Part shown: positions 26,606-38,800 of the stretch, in pieces
How positions within the stretch are numbered: position 1 is the first letter of the stretch
How the letters are laid out: every line of letters begins with the position of its first letter
Assembly (NCBI RefSeq): GCF_021155765.1
Contig: NC_060106.1
Span: forward strand, 9,803,501 to 9,867,500
Length of the DNA: 64,000 bases
Source: Diprion similis
Lineage: Eukaryota; Arthropoda; Insecta; Hymenoptera; Diprionidae
Direction of reading: 5' to 3'
Notes under the pieces: model-generated
Told to the model about the DNA's origin: nothing
What the model saw: the letters and a program-made list of their open reading frames with translations, nothing else
Databases searched by the model: none
Made by a program: the position numbers and the translations under genes

Positions 26606-28724
26606 ATGGGGGACAAGACTTTCAACCTTACCTGGAACAACCACCTGGCCAACCTCTCAGGCCTGTTTGAGGGGCTCTACAGAAGCGGATCCCTCACAGA
26701 CACGACACTGGCTTGCCAAGGCGGCATGCTCAGGGCGCACAGACTGGTGCTGGCCGCCTGCAGTCCCTACTTCGAGAGGGTCTTCAAGGAGCACTACGGC
26801 GACCAGCCGATCCTCATTCTGAAAGGTATGTTATACAAATATAATAATAAGTATAAAGAATTGTGTCTAATTTGTGAAACCGATTCAGGTGTCGCAGTCG
26901 AGGAGATGGAATGCCTCCTGGACTTCATGTACAGGGGCTCGATCGACGTCGCCGAGGAGCATCTGGCGTCCCTTATCAAGACCGCTACGGACCTCGAAAT
27001 CCGGGGACTTTCCGCGGACCACAAAAACGACGGCGCCTATCAACCCCACACTGTCAAAGCTTCCTGCACGACGCAGAACAGGGTTGAGCGGTGTCAGATA
27101 GAGGCGAGGGTCCAGGCCATCGAACGGAGGAAAGGAAAAGCCGCGGGAACCGCGGGAGCCTCCTCCGATGGGTATCAGCAGAAGCAAAAAGACGAGGACG
27201 TTAAGCTCGAGGAAATCGAGGACGATCCGATGGTCGTCGAGGCCGAGGAGAACTTCGAGTCGTCGATGGATACGCCTGACGAGCAAATCGTGAGTGTTGC
27301 CTTACCACTTGCTTCCAACGGTCAAATTGCAGGTCGCTGTACCGACTTGTCTGTTTCCATTAATTCACCAGAGACGAATCCCACCGCCGATGTACAAGCG
27401 CGAGACGAGGTACAAAGGCCAAAAACGAGTCCCCGTTGGTCGCGTGCCCAGGAACGCCGACGTTCTCGACATAAAGATAAAGGACTGCGTCTCGCTGAAG
27501 AATTCACCCGGAGAAGACCTCTTCGAGGAGAGCATGTCCCTGCCTGTCGTCAAAGAGGAACCCTCCTTCGGCAGTTGTCCCGACCCCACCGTACCCACTG
27601 TTCAGCTGAATGAGGAGCCCTTCGAGCAGGATCAAGATCTCGATAATTTGGTAAGCCATTGATAGATACGTACCGAATAACTCAAGGAATAACTCTCCTT
27701 CGTAGAGTTTCAATCGAACTTCCTTGTAAGATCAGTTTGTATACCAAAGTTTCTAGACGTTGCTAAGGATCGTTAAAATTCGCACGACACCAGCTACAAC
27801 GTATAATCACCAATGACTTTTACCCAGGGATCAACCAGCGGGGCTGGTTCAACGGAGACGACGTCAAAGTCTCACTCGACTTCTGCGAAGTCCGAGGTGA
27901 CGGGGAGGAGGGTCAGCTCCAAAGAGCACAAGGCACAGTACAAGCCGTTTTCATGCGACCTCTGCACCCTGGCATTTACGAGGGCGTCTCACCTCGCGCG
28001 TCACAGGCGTGTCCACACCGGCGAACGTCCCTTCGCCTGCACCCTTTGCCCGAGGATGTTCGCGAGGCAGGACAAACTGAAGCAGCACCTCGACTCTCAC
28101 TTGCAATGGCCAAAGCGACGATCCCTCGGGCATAATCTGAGCGGGCACTCGGTCGGGGGGAACGACGGAAGCTGCCCGCCGACGAAAGGCAGACGCGGAA
28201 GACCGCGGAAGGTGACTTGCTGCAGCTGACCAGCTTAACTTCTCAGCCGTGTAAATTCAACTTGCAGCTTTGAACAACACTAATCGTGTATCATCTCGTA
28301 GTTGGTTAATTTCTGCGACGGATAGAATTTTGTTTAATTTTTTTCTTTTCCCGATTTGTCGCGCATGTCGGTAGATTTTTGTTTTTAATTTCATTTAGTG
28401 CGTGGGTGTGTGTTTATTTTTTTGTTTTTCCATCTTATGTATATACCCTAGAGAGTAGATTGATATTCTTCCAGCTGCAGATCGATCGATCAAGACTTTT
28501 CTAACACTTGGGTTTTCTCACATCAGATATCTTCCGAGCAGTCCGCGATGGAGGAGATCCTCAAATTCGGAGAGTTCAGTTCTTTGCTTAACAAATCTCA
28601 GAACAGTGAGAGCAATGCTGAAGGCGAGGGTGGTTTGACATGCGTCAAGGACGAGGCGTCGCTTTACAAGGACGTTGATTGCAGCTACGGTTGTCAAGTG
28701 GAAAACGGACACGATGTTCAATGA
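26606..28724 (+). CDS. BTB/POZ-C2H2 zinc finger transcription factor, five exons
   Basis: Coding exons: 26606-26825, 26889-27289, 27372-27650, 27828-28211 and 28527-28724, joining to 493 residues. The BTB/POZ dimerisation domain covers about residues 10-120, opening FNLTWNNHLANLSGLFEGL and including LRAHRLVLAACSPYFERVF and LLDFMYRGSIDV, the style of insect Broad/Tramtrack/Lola-like proteins. Residues 120-300 are charged and low complexity. Two C2H2 fingers follow at about 343-363 (C-X2-C-X12-H-X3-H) and 371-391 with a TGERPF linker, then GRRGRPRK (421-428), which looks like an AT-hook. The fingers and hook imply sequence-specific nuclear DNA binding. The ATG has A at -3 and G at +4 and lies in an exon opened by an acceptor at 26558-26559. 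I cannot name the orthologue. An alternative form stops at 28229. Confidence 0.92.
26826..26888 (+). other. 63-nt intron with open frame inside the BTB domain
   Basis: Donor AAAG/GTATGT and acceptor GATTCAG are both good, and removing the 63 bases restores the conserved BTB core (LILKG followed by VAVEEMECLLDF). The intron is a multiple of three with no in-frame stop, so keeping it would insert 21 residues in the middle of the domain without breaking the frame. Confidence 0.85.
28212..28526 (+). other. Alternative 3' end: read-through stop or splice to a last exon
   Basis: After GRRGRPRK the sequence gives a GT donor (GGAAG/GTGACT) in phase 0. Reading through adds VTCCS and a stop at 28227-28229, giving 433 residues. 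Splicing from 28211 to the acceptor CACATCAG at 28526 adds a 65-residue acidic tail (starts ISSEQSAMEEILKFGEF) and gives 493 residues. Exon 3 also ends in phase 0, so a form skipping exon 4, with BTB and tail but no zinc fingers, is possible. Confidence 0.7.
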
Positions 28725-29920
28725 AACAGCGATACTCCCTCCATCTCAAGTCCTAAAACTCCGCCATAAAGTCACTTATACTTTTCAACCATGCGATTCG
28801 AATATTTTTCTATGATATACATATTTCTATATTATAATGAAAATCTGTGCCCCATCCCCGTGAACTTTCGTTCAGGGATAATTGCACGGAAGTAATATAT
28901 GATTCAGGGCGTCTAGCGCTCAGAGAATTTCGGGAAACAAGGAACATTCAAGGAATTTGAGTTATCTGGAAAACTGGGGGAATTCTATGTGATTTATGGA
29001 ATTTTCAAACTTTTACCTCCGTTCGAAATTATTCTTCATTTCAGTTTTTAGCTCAGAGAAAAATCTGAAATCTTCTTTTGAAAATCGGAATCCTTAAAAT
29101 ATTCTGAATTCTCCGGCTGCTAAGCACCTTGAATCGATCCAACGATTACACCGCGATATACGTATTGAACCTAAACAAGTGAAAACAAAGAAAAAAAAAA
29201 CTGATGAAACAAAGTTAGAATAATATCGACCAACTAACAGTTTTTTATACTTAAGACTGCACATTATAGGCTCAACTGAAATACGAGCTAAAAGTAGTTT
29301 TTCAATATTTTTTCATACACAATATTGTAACATATTATATACGTAAAGTACAAATATTAATATTCATACCGACTTACATACACACTTGGCATCGTGTCCA
29401 CGCGTTGTAAAAGCTACAATTGAAATTAATCATTTCACGGCAAGACCGTGATCTGATCTTGATTTATCGCAGTGTCCCTATTTGTTCGTGGGTAGTTGAA
29501 TTTCGCGCCTGCAAACCCGTAGAATTTTTTCTCTCCAAATATCGGTAATGTTCCATAAATTTTATTCTATCCTTCATTTCTCCTAATTTTTAACTCTCCC
29601 GTAATCTACGCCACCAAGCCAATGCAGAGGATTTGAAAAATCGCTTATATTTGAATGATTTATGGTTTATCACTATACATTTACCTACGCACCGCACGAA
29701 AATCGAGTTATAAATATACTTGATTATAAAACTTGTATTTATTGTTGCTGTATAAAGTTCGTTCTGTTTGTTCATTATTGTTGTTTAATTTCAATGTTAA
29801 CGTGCTTGATTAATCTTTATGAGCATGATATACGCATATTATAGGTACAACGTGTATACCGTACATACGTATGTATATCACATGACGTGCAATCTTTTAG
29901 TGTTCATTACTTTAAAAAAA

Positions 29921-29958
29921 AATATATATATATTATTATTATTATTATTATTATTATT
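29921..29958. repeat. TA/ATT microsatellite
   Basis: A short TA tract runs into about nine tandem ATT units. It is simple sequence in the presumed 3' UTR or spacer of the BTB gene. Confidence 0.9.
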
Positions 29959-30213
29959 GATAAACAATATGCATTTGTGTGCTTAGGGTATACAACGTAC
30001 GATTATTAACGCATAATTATATTCTGAATCGTAATTATACGGATCTGTGCAATCTTAATTTATGTTTTACGAGAACTTCAATATGCAACGCGGTCGTCCT
30101 TGAGTCAATCTTCTATTCATTAACAAAGAACCACAAACATCTCGAGAAATTGTGTGAACGAATTACTAATACTAGAATGGCTAATATATGTATATAACAA
30201 TGATTATTATTGT

Positions 30214-30219
30214 AATAAA
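30214..30219 (+). terminator. Candidate polyadenylation signal for the BTB gene
   Basis: AATAAA about 1.5 kb after the BTB gene stop, in AT-rich DNA. No strong earlier AATAAA was noticed after the stop. Assignment is tentative. Confidence 0.25.
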
Positions 30220-32214
30220 AAGAAGTCTCGACTACTAACCGCTTATATGAACTTCCGTATTTCTTCCTTTCATCTTTATTTCATGTAATATATTATTGAC
30301 ATACAGTATATTTTTACAAATATTTCCATTATAGATAGGTTTTTCTTTATTTGGGTGAAAAACGAACTCGATAGGAAATACCTAAAATATTGACCAAAAA
30401 CAAGTGAAACTATTTCAACAAAGAAATACGACGTTAGGTACTAAAACGTTTTTTGTACAATTGAGGCTCGCCAAACAACCGGTTAAATTCCTAATTTCCG
30501 TTTTATCGATATACTGAGTTATTTGTTACCTTTTTCACAATATATGATTTATACGTGTATCTACTCATCTCTTTGACGAGGCACATGCAAATTGATTATA
30601 ATGAAGTGCAATTACGACATAGAAAGCAATATTGCTAACAGCAATTTCTCCTCGCATATCATATATTTATCTAATGAGTCATAATTAACTCAATCTAAAT
30701 CTTATACAACGTAGAGGATCCATATTTGTCTATTCTCGCGAGAGGCCAGAGAGCAGCCTCGGAATTTGCTGTAGCGAACGGTATTCTCGGTTGGCAACAA
30801 CAATTTCCAATTTTAAACAAAATTATGTTTGGGGCTCATTCGTATAACTTCTCGGTGGCCTCTCAACGCTTCGCATAACTTTATAATTTATTCATTTAAT
30901 TAACCACAGATCGATAATCTTAAAATTATAACTTACGAACTTACTTACGTATTCGAAATTCGTACTAATTGTTACTACACCTTATAATTTTATCAAAGCT
31001 TAACACGACATCGCAGTTACGTTGTTATGGTCAATTTATCGTCAATTTTTATTATTTGGTAAAGAATTTTTGATTTCGTAAGAAATGAAATACTCGTTCA
31101 TAAACAGATCTCAGTTACCTTGGAAAAGTCTTTTCTGTCTTTCGACGGAACGAGACTATATTCTGATGTAATTTGCTACTTGGAAGTTGTATAATTTGAT
31201 ACGACACCACCGGTGAGAATTAAAACAATTTATTATTACCAGTTTGTAAATCATTGAAATCGATTTGTCTTCCGATGTGAACTCGGATGTGGATCCTAGA
31301 TCACCGTTTAACAGGACCGAATAATTACTCCTTTTAAATGTCTTCTTTACTGACAACATAACTTTCCAATTCATTTATTATTTCTTGGGTGTTTCCGTTC
31401 TCAGATAAAGTATAAAACTATCGCCAAATAACTGGGCGTAGGCATCTGGCGAGGAACGCAACTTCGCTAGACGAAAATTGCACGCATTTCTAGGCGACAG
31501 ATATCAATAAGCACATCTACGTGTATAGCTCAAGGTTCATAGTCACACGAAAATCAGTCAACCCAAATTGCCTGGCGAGCCCAATTTTAATCATAAAACG
31601 GTTTTTGCACCTAACGCCGCGTCTCGTCTTAACGCGGGTTGTTAATCAACCTGTACTTCCACGTCGTTTTAGACGCCCGAAATTTCAAGCCATTTTTTCT
31701 CACTTAATGCAAAAAATGATTTTGCTTCACGCTTATTGTACGTTATACATTTGTATATGTTTGTATGCATAATATAGACAGGTACGCGCTTAGCTCACAA
31801 TTGACAAGTTTATCATATAATTATTTATATCCTCCCGCAAATCAGATTCAATCTAATTTATGCGACTGGTAAGTGAATAATAATTAATATACTATCAATT
31901 ACTGTGAGTATTACTTCACCGTTCTTTTCTTTTCCCTTCTATTCTCTTACACCATTGCTTTATTTTCCTTTTTCTTCGTTTACTTTTATTATACTTTAAA
32001 AATTTCTTCACCTATCAACAGTGATTTATAGTTCTATGAATCATGTAACATACTCTATATCACGCTTTCGTCAAGCATGTTAAATCTGTTAAGTCGTTTA
32101 TGAAAATGACGCACGTTCAACATCGATATTGTACAATAAACATTTTACATCTAAACGGCAAATATTTTATTATTATGTCCCTATAATATATATACTTATT
32201 TCTGTGTCCATGTA

Positions 32215-32232
32215 TAATAATAATAATAATAA
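32215..32232. repeat. TAA microsatellite
   Basis: Six tandem TAA units in AT-rich intergenic DNA. Confidence 0.85.
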
Positions 32233-33345
32233 TCATAATTTGTGTATATGGATGTATACAATATAGATTTATGTTCGTATAAATAATCTGCATTTCCATT
32301 ACACGCAATTATCTATCTATATATATATTCAAAATTTCAAAAATTAAATAAAAATTCACAAGGAATTATTACTTTATCAAATACGGAATCCGCGTTCCTC
32401 AATATGTAATAAAAGTTCCAATGAAAATGAAGTAACAGGCAGGGAAAAGAAAAATTCACCTTGCCGATTGATCAGGCATCGGTGAAAAAGAGACAACTGG
32501 AATACGAGCCGCAAAATGAGCCCATTCTAGATGACACCGGAAACGATGTTTGTTACTGAATACTATATTGGCCAGGCGTCACGCGTTCCGCCGAAGCGTT
32601 TATTATTAGTCTAGGTGTAGGAAACGTACAGCTGTATGACTATGAAGTATCGGCAACAGAACAACTGAGGTTTGTCTATAATAGAGTAAATACAACGAAA
32701 GAATGCCTCAGTCTGTGTGTAAAGAACGTTCGTCTTGGACACACGTGTCCCCCTAAATACGGCAGAAAATTGTTGACGAGTGACGATTTAGAACGGGCTC
32801 GAATGCGTAAGCATATTCACAAGTGAGAAGAATTTATATAAAATCTATAACATTATACACGTAGGTATATCTCTATTATAGAGAGAGCAAGGCTGAACGT
32901 TGCATTTATCCGTGTTGTTTTGATTTTGCTTGATTTTAGTTTTTTCTTCTTTCAATTTCATTTGTAATACTTTTGATTCTGGTAAGTAAAATTGAATATT
33001 GTAAACTACAAGTCGACACATTTTGGGACTTATATTATACTACATTTTGACGGTTCAGGTATGAAGTAAATTTGCGAAATCGAAAGCGATTCGCAGTTTA
33101 TCGACCGCCGGGATTCCCCTGGTAACACATTAGTCCCGAAAAAAAGGAACCTTTTGTATCGTACGATGGAGTAAGTATTCTGGAGGAAATTCTAATTCCA
33201 TAAATAAATCCCACAATAAGCATGACTCGTGACAGCTAGCCCTGCTCCCCGTCTCGACGTTCCCTTATAGCGTAGTAAGTACATACATATTGTCAACACT
33301 GATATATAATGTATATGAATACCCTTATCAACACTTTGTAATGTA

Positions 33346-33391
<46 letters not shown>
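33346..33391. repeat. CT then TA dinucleotide microsatellite
   Basis: About six CT units pass directly into about seventeen TA units. The Ile/Tyr- and Arg/Glu-rich translations over it are artefacts. Confidence 0.95.
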
Positions 33392-33395
<4 letters not shown>

Positions 33396-35114
33396 CTTTG
33401 GTATAATACTATAAATTCACCGATAGTATTTTGTATAATAAAGTGGATCGACACCTTGCCGATAGCCACGATCATAATTCGCGTCTAAAACAATACGAAC
33501 GTTCAACGTCCAATCTATATCCATGCATACGGCATACGGTAGAACAATATAATATTTATTTCTCAAACGTATATGTAAGCAAATAGTAAGAAGCTATGAT
33601 CGTGAGCAGAAGGTACACTAACTTGACCATTTTCACTACGCTCAAAATTCTAATCGTCTCCGTGGCGGGTATATCGTGGTGTAAAAAATTTGTAAACGGT
33701 TTTAAAAACGCGCATATAGTATATTATTATGGGTATAGGGCAAGTATTCGGACATACAGGTACATACGGGTTTGGCAAACGTTTGCACCCAAGTCGCGTA
33801 TTCCATACGTACCTATGTATAGTTGTACATGTAGGCGTATATCAAGCCCCGCAGTTTCAAGCTGCGAGAAGCAATATTCGCAATTTTTCAGGCATGCCAT
33901 ACAGCTTGCAGCGCATGTTAATCGACACAGTTACAAGGACAGTGATTCCGGCCATACTTTCGGTTGCCGACGACTCACAATCAGACGAAGACAGGAATCC
34001 TGGCGTCGAATCGAGGGAGACGCCATTTTTTCGAGCAATGACGCTTTGAGCTAGTTTTTCGTTCCCGGATTTTTCCAGACACTGCGTGTTGCAACTTTAT
34101 TGACCGTCTTTGTCACAACCATATCTGCGGCAGTAAAAGAAACTTTAGTTACCGCATAAATTATCGGTTTATCTGCACGACAATGAAATCTCGATAATCG
34201 CTTGTAACGATTTTACTCCGTCGCCGTTTTACGACTGCAATCGGTCGAGTCTGAGTAATTGAAGTGGAAGGTAGAAAAATGAAAAAATACTAAATCCAGG
34301 AACATTGAAAAAGCGGTCAGCATCTCGTTCGGGTCACGACGGAATTTCGCACACCCGCGATCTTCACATGCGTGCGACAAACTAGCCGTTAATGTGGTTA
34401 TTCCAATTAACTTTCACCCCTGTTAAACCAGGGACGCGTTATACATTACGCTAAGTGCTTGATAACGAGTCTTTGTCGTGTAAACCCACGGTGATAACGA
34501 TTTATCAACACCGGCGCTAACGAGAGGGTGAAGTTAACCGCTGGCCACACTGCAGACTGCAGACTAAACTCGTAACTACTCTCAACGACACGCGTAACTA
34601 CTGTAATTGATGTAATTGGACGCCAAAGTTCTCCGGGTTAGGCTCAACTTCGAAAAACATAGTATGACACGATTTCTAAGCTTTTGTTCACGATTCCAGT
34701 TTCTCTGTACAAGTACGATAATTTGGTGAATACTTAACGTACGATCATCCCGTATATATATATATAATAAAATTGGTAATCGTTCGTGACAATATGATAA
34801 AAACTAATGGAAAATATCAATTTGTTAAAATATTAAACCAAGCGTTTACGAAAACTCATGTAAAAAAAATCCACATAACAATTAGGAAGGTTGAGAAAAA
34901 ACGTTAATAAATTATTAAAAATATTTCAAATTCCAATTTCAGGATTCTCGATGAATGATAAATATTTCAGGAATATTCGTTCAAGGATGGGAAAGTTTTC
35001 AATTTCACCGCAGTCTACTCTGATTAAAGTAATGCTCGTAATAGGTAATTATCGGGGAATAGAAATGGGTCATTCAATATCCTCCTCACTCACCTCCTCA
35101 CTATTTACCACTAG

Positions 35115-35851
35115 TCAGACGCGTTCCGCGCTCTTCTGCGCCTGATCCTGAGCCTCCTTCTCGGCCCTCTTAGCCCTCTCTGCCCTCTCGGCTCTCTCCG
35201 CTCTCTCGACCCTCTCGCGTTCCCGCTCGTTCTCCCGTTCCCTCTCGCGTTCCCGCTCCTTCCGCATCTCCCGACGACGAGCCCTGTGCAGACTCCCCGA
35301 GGGAAAGGTGGAGTCCTCGACAGCCGCAGCGGCCGCTGCTGTCGCCCCGCGCTCGACCGCGCTTTGGCAAAAATGTTGAGCCTTGGAGAAGAAGAGCAGT
35401 TAAAAATGCCGGAGGCGGCGTCGTAGTCCGACGGTTATATCTACCTTCAGGATAAAACTGGCTGTCGAACTTTTGGCGATTGGACTCTGCGCCGACGAGG
35501 GATGACCGTGACCTGGCGTGCTGAAGTATCCCCCAGCCTTGGGCTTGATGTGCCTGTTGTGCATCTCCATGTGGACGATCTTCATGAACTCAATTTGGGC
35601 CGCCAATTTCTGGATTTCTTCCTGAGGAACGGATTTTACGATATGCACGAACGGTCAGTTGTCGCGCAGTCTGCAAACACTGACACCCTCCCCTCATCAC
35701 GTACCTTGAGCTCCTCGTTCTCCTGGGTGAGGTCCGCCGCTTCCTCTGGGACCAGGCCGATGCCGTTTAACGAGAAACTGGCGCTGACTCCCGCTCTTCC
35801 TCTGGCTCTACTGTCCCACTGGTCTCCTTGACCGCGAAGTACTCGGAGGAC
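35115..35851 (-). other. Receptor cytoplasmic tail exons
   Basis: Exons 13 and 14 encode a likely coiled coil split across an intron ([10 protein letters not shown] then [19 protein letters not shown]), as in GPR158 and GABA-B type tails. Exon 15 encodes an Ala run followed by about 50 residues almost entirely Arg, Glu and Ala, ending QKSAERV. The tail of about 195 residues is far shorter than in vertebrate GPR158, whose tail holds several hundred residues. Longer isoforms using other last exons are possible. Confidence 0.7.
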
Positions 35852-38800
35852 CTGTGCCGGGTTGGTCGTAATGAGAATTTCATCATGCGGTCCGTAATTA
35901 CTTTGCTCCAATTAAACTTGTCTTTTCGTCTTTCTCATCGTCAGACGCTTACCTTCGGGCCAAAGACCAGGAACACCGTCACCGAAGTCGAAAGTTGAGT
36001 ACGCGCGAATCCCAAAAGGTACTTTATGTCCGGTCCCGCTTGCGGAAATATGAACAGGCTGGACAAATCAAGTACAGAAGAAGTTTGTTCAGAAGTTTAT
36101 GGTGCTCGGTGTAATATGCAAATCTCTAGTATCTACTATTTAATGCATTTTTAGAAATTATCAAAACAAGTCTGCGTGAGATTTTTCCAGCTCGTTGACG
36201 CACAGTTGAACGTGGCCATTCGGTGTTAAGAGAAAAAATGCAGCGACAACAATAACAACTATTACGAGAACTCACTGAATGGCGACCATGGCAGTGTTGA
36301 CTACCGCGATGTTGTATATCGCATAGCTGATGAGACGCGCCTCGTTGAAGAGGCTCTCGGCATTCCGGACGTTGTAGCAGACCTTGATACCCCAAGCCAA
36401 GAAGATTACCTCACCTGTGAACCGAAAAATGCAACCCCGTAAAGTTGGTAATTCGTTCGTCGGCGAACCTGGTCACGCGACCCTCGACCTTTGCATTGGT
36501 CTCTCGGAGTTTAGCGAACTTTTGTTTTCACAAGCTGATCGCGAAAGTGATACCAAAGTGGACACGCGACCGCTGTACGAAATAACATAAAAACTTTCAA
36601 AGATATAATTATACTGAAACTTCCGCGTGACTTCAAAGTCGCGGATCGATTTTTTCGCCCCAAGTCAAAGGGTCTTTAAAATTCCCAGCGAATGCATTAC
36701 CAAATGGGTTAGATCGGGCGGTGAAAACAAACTCCCGAGCTTGGCCGTAAAAATCCGGCACACCAATGGATCTAATCTACTGTCTTAACCTGCTCTTTCG
36801 TTACAGGCGTGTCTCAAGTCCGGCTCGTTTGTCTAGCCTAAGCAGGGAAAAGTGACACTGTGCAAGGGAGCTTCTACACGAGCGTAAAAAGAGGATCGAT
36901 AAACGATTAGGCTAATACGATATCCTAAACGACGCAGGGATCACGCTGATACCGTACGCGGTGTGGTTGGCGATACGCAAGTAAAACGGAAACAAGAATT
37001 ACGACGTCGTTATTACATATTGTCTAGGTGTTCGGTCACGAAACACAACAACTTTCGATCGCTGCGAAAAGCCGGTAGTTGTGACAATCCACCTCGCTCT
37101 ATCTATCCCAGTAATACGGTTATTATTGTCACTCCTGCTTATACTCGATGAGCGTGATTGATCCAGTGAAACTGGAAGAAGAGTTATACGGTGGCTTCAA
37201 CCGATCTTGAAATAAATACTAACCGATAGCCATGCTGTGGTCCCACCAGTTGAAAGAGCATTGATTAAAGAGGAGACCGTGGCTGTCGGCGATCACTTCG
37301 GCAATCGGTGGCGCACTCAGAGTCCAGGTTCCCAAATAGATCAGCATCACCAGGAGGATCGGAACCATCCATTGGAGGAGCTGCTTGTCCGTGAGTTTTA
37401 CCTTGTGTGCACTTTTTACTCGGTAGGTCAGAGACACTCTGTTGGAATATTGAGGAAAGTTATGATGGATGAGCTGGGTGAACGCAACGGAATATCGAAC
37501 CATCGTCCGTGGTACCGTTGAATATTCACGCGCGTTTCTGTTCGCCATTGCATAAAGATAAATAATCTGTCTAATCGACAGCAATGACACTGAATTATGA
37601 CTGGACGTGAATTAAAAGTCTGCTGTCAGTTTCCGGCGAACTTTATGTTACCAGTGAAAAGCTTGCGCATACTTTTTGAAATTCAACGAACCATTTAGTT
37701 AATTTGTAATACAACGTTGAGGGTCGTTGTGACTGGTCAAAATCGTATATTTGGTTCACCGTCCGTGATCTTTGCGAGTGATTGCAATTTGAGCAGTCCA
37801 GGGGTAGAAATTGATCTGTATTTGCGCAGAGGGCAGCAATGATAACGCGACATTTTATTCAACTCATACCGTAGATATTTCATTTCATTTCATTTCATTC
37901 CATTCAACTCCGCGCTTTCGCCTGTATTTGCAATGTACAGTATCTACAGCAATCACCGTTGGGTAGCAATCACAGGTTGGTACGTTTTTCAAATTGGAAA
38001 TTAACGAGTCTACCGATTCGAATTGGATTTTCTGTCACAATCTCGTTGCGTCACACATCGGTTACGCGATTGAAGCTTGGAAGTTTTCATTTCTCGCTAA
38101 TTCATGATAAAACAAAACTCATTTCGAATATATTAATCAGCTACTCCGTTTAATTTTTTATTTTCAAGCTTCACCAATTACTCATAAACATAATTCGACC
38201 CATGAAATTTTTTTGATTTTACAAATCGAGCTATTCGTATTGCGCAAAATTTTCGCACCATCCTGAGTGGTGGAAAAGCTATCTGTAAATTAAGGATCCG
38301 GTTATATGAAGGCTTATTTCCGTTCAGTGACAAGACTTACCTCCACGTCTTCATTAGAAGCGCCGTGTACGTGATGCAAAAGCCAAGATGCCTGCTCCAC
38401 TTAGTCGCGATACAAGAATAGATATCCAAGACGGGAAAAATTGCAGCCATCTATATTGAAATTGAAAGCCGATCAATACACGATGCAGCGAGTTGTTTCA
38501 CTTCTTCTATTTATACCTATACCGCAGGCCAGCTACAACTCCGATCAATTGGACAAGGCCGTAAGGTTGAAGAGAAATTGATTTTTACCATTACAGTGAT
38601 TACGTTGGTCATGTGATTGAGTCTAACGAACGGTAGCTAAATTAATAGAATATCGCTCTTTCCAAGCGACCGCGGAATCAGAAACAGGTTATACGTACTG
38701 TGAAAATATTCTCAGATAAAACCTGGGTAAAAATTAAATCGCGTAAACGTAGAAACGAAAGAACATCCGGATTCGAGAAAATGACTAATGCATTAATTTT

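Larger units (their letters stand above)
28725..35114. other. Intergenic DNA between convergent genes
   Basis: The BTB gene ends at 28724 on the plus strand and the receptor gene ends at 35115 on the minus strand, so this stretch holds their 3' UTRs and spacer. It is AT-rich with ATT, TAA, CT and TA microsatellites. A TTTATT at 34096-34101 (AATAAA on the minus strand) could end the receptor transcript about 1 kb beyond its stop. No coding frame has a recognisable motif. Confidence 0.6.

Noticed and set aside
26606..27613. A single 335-codon BTB open frame
   Set aside because: It reads through a 63-nt intron and past the true donor at 27289 into a second intron and the wrong frame of exon 3. 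The spliced model gives better family fit and consistent phases.
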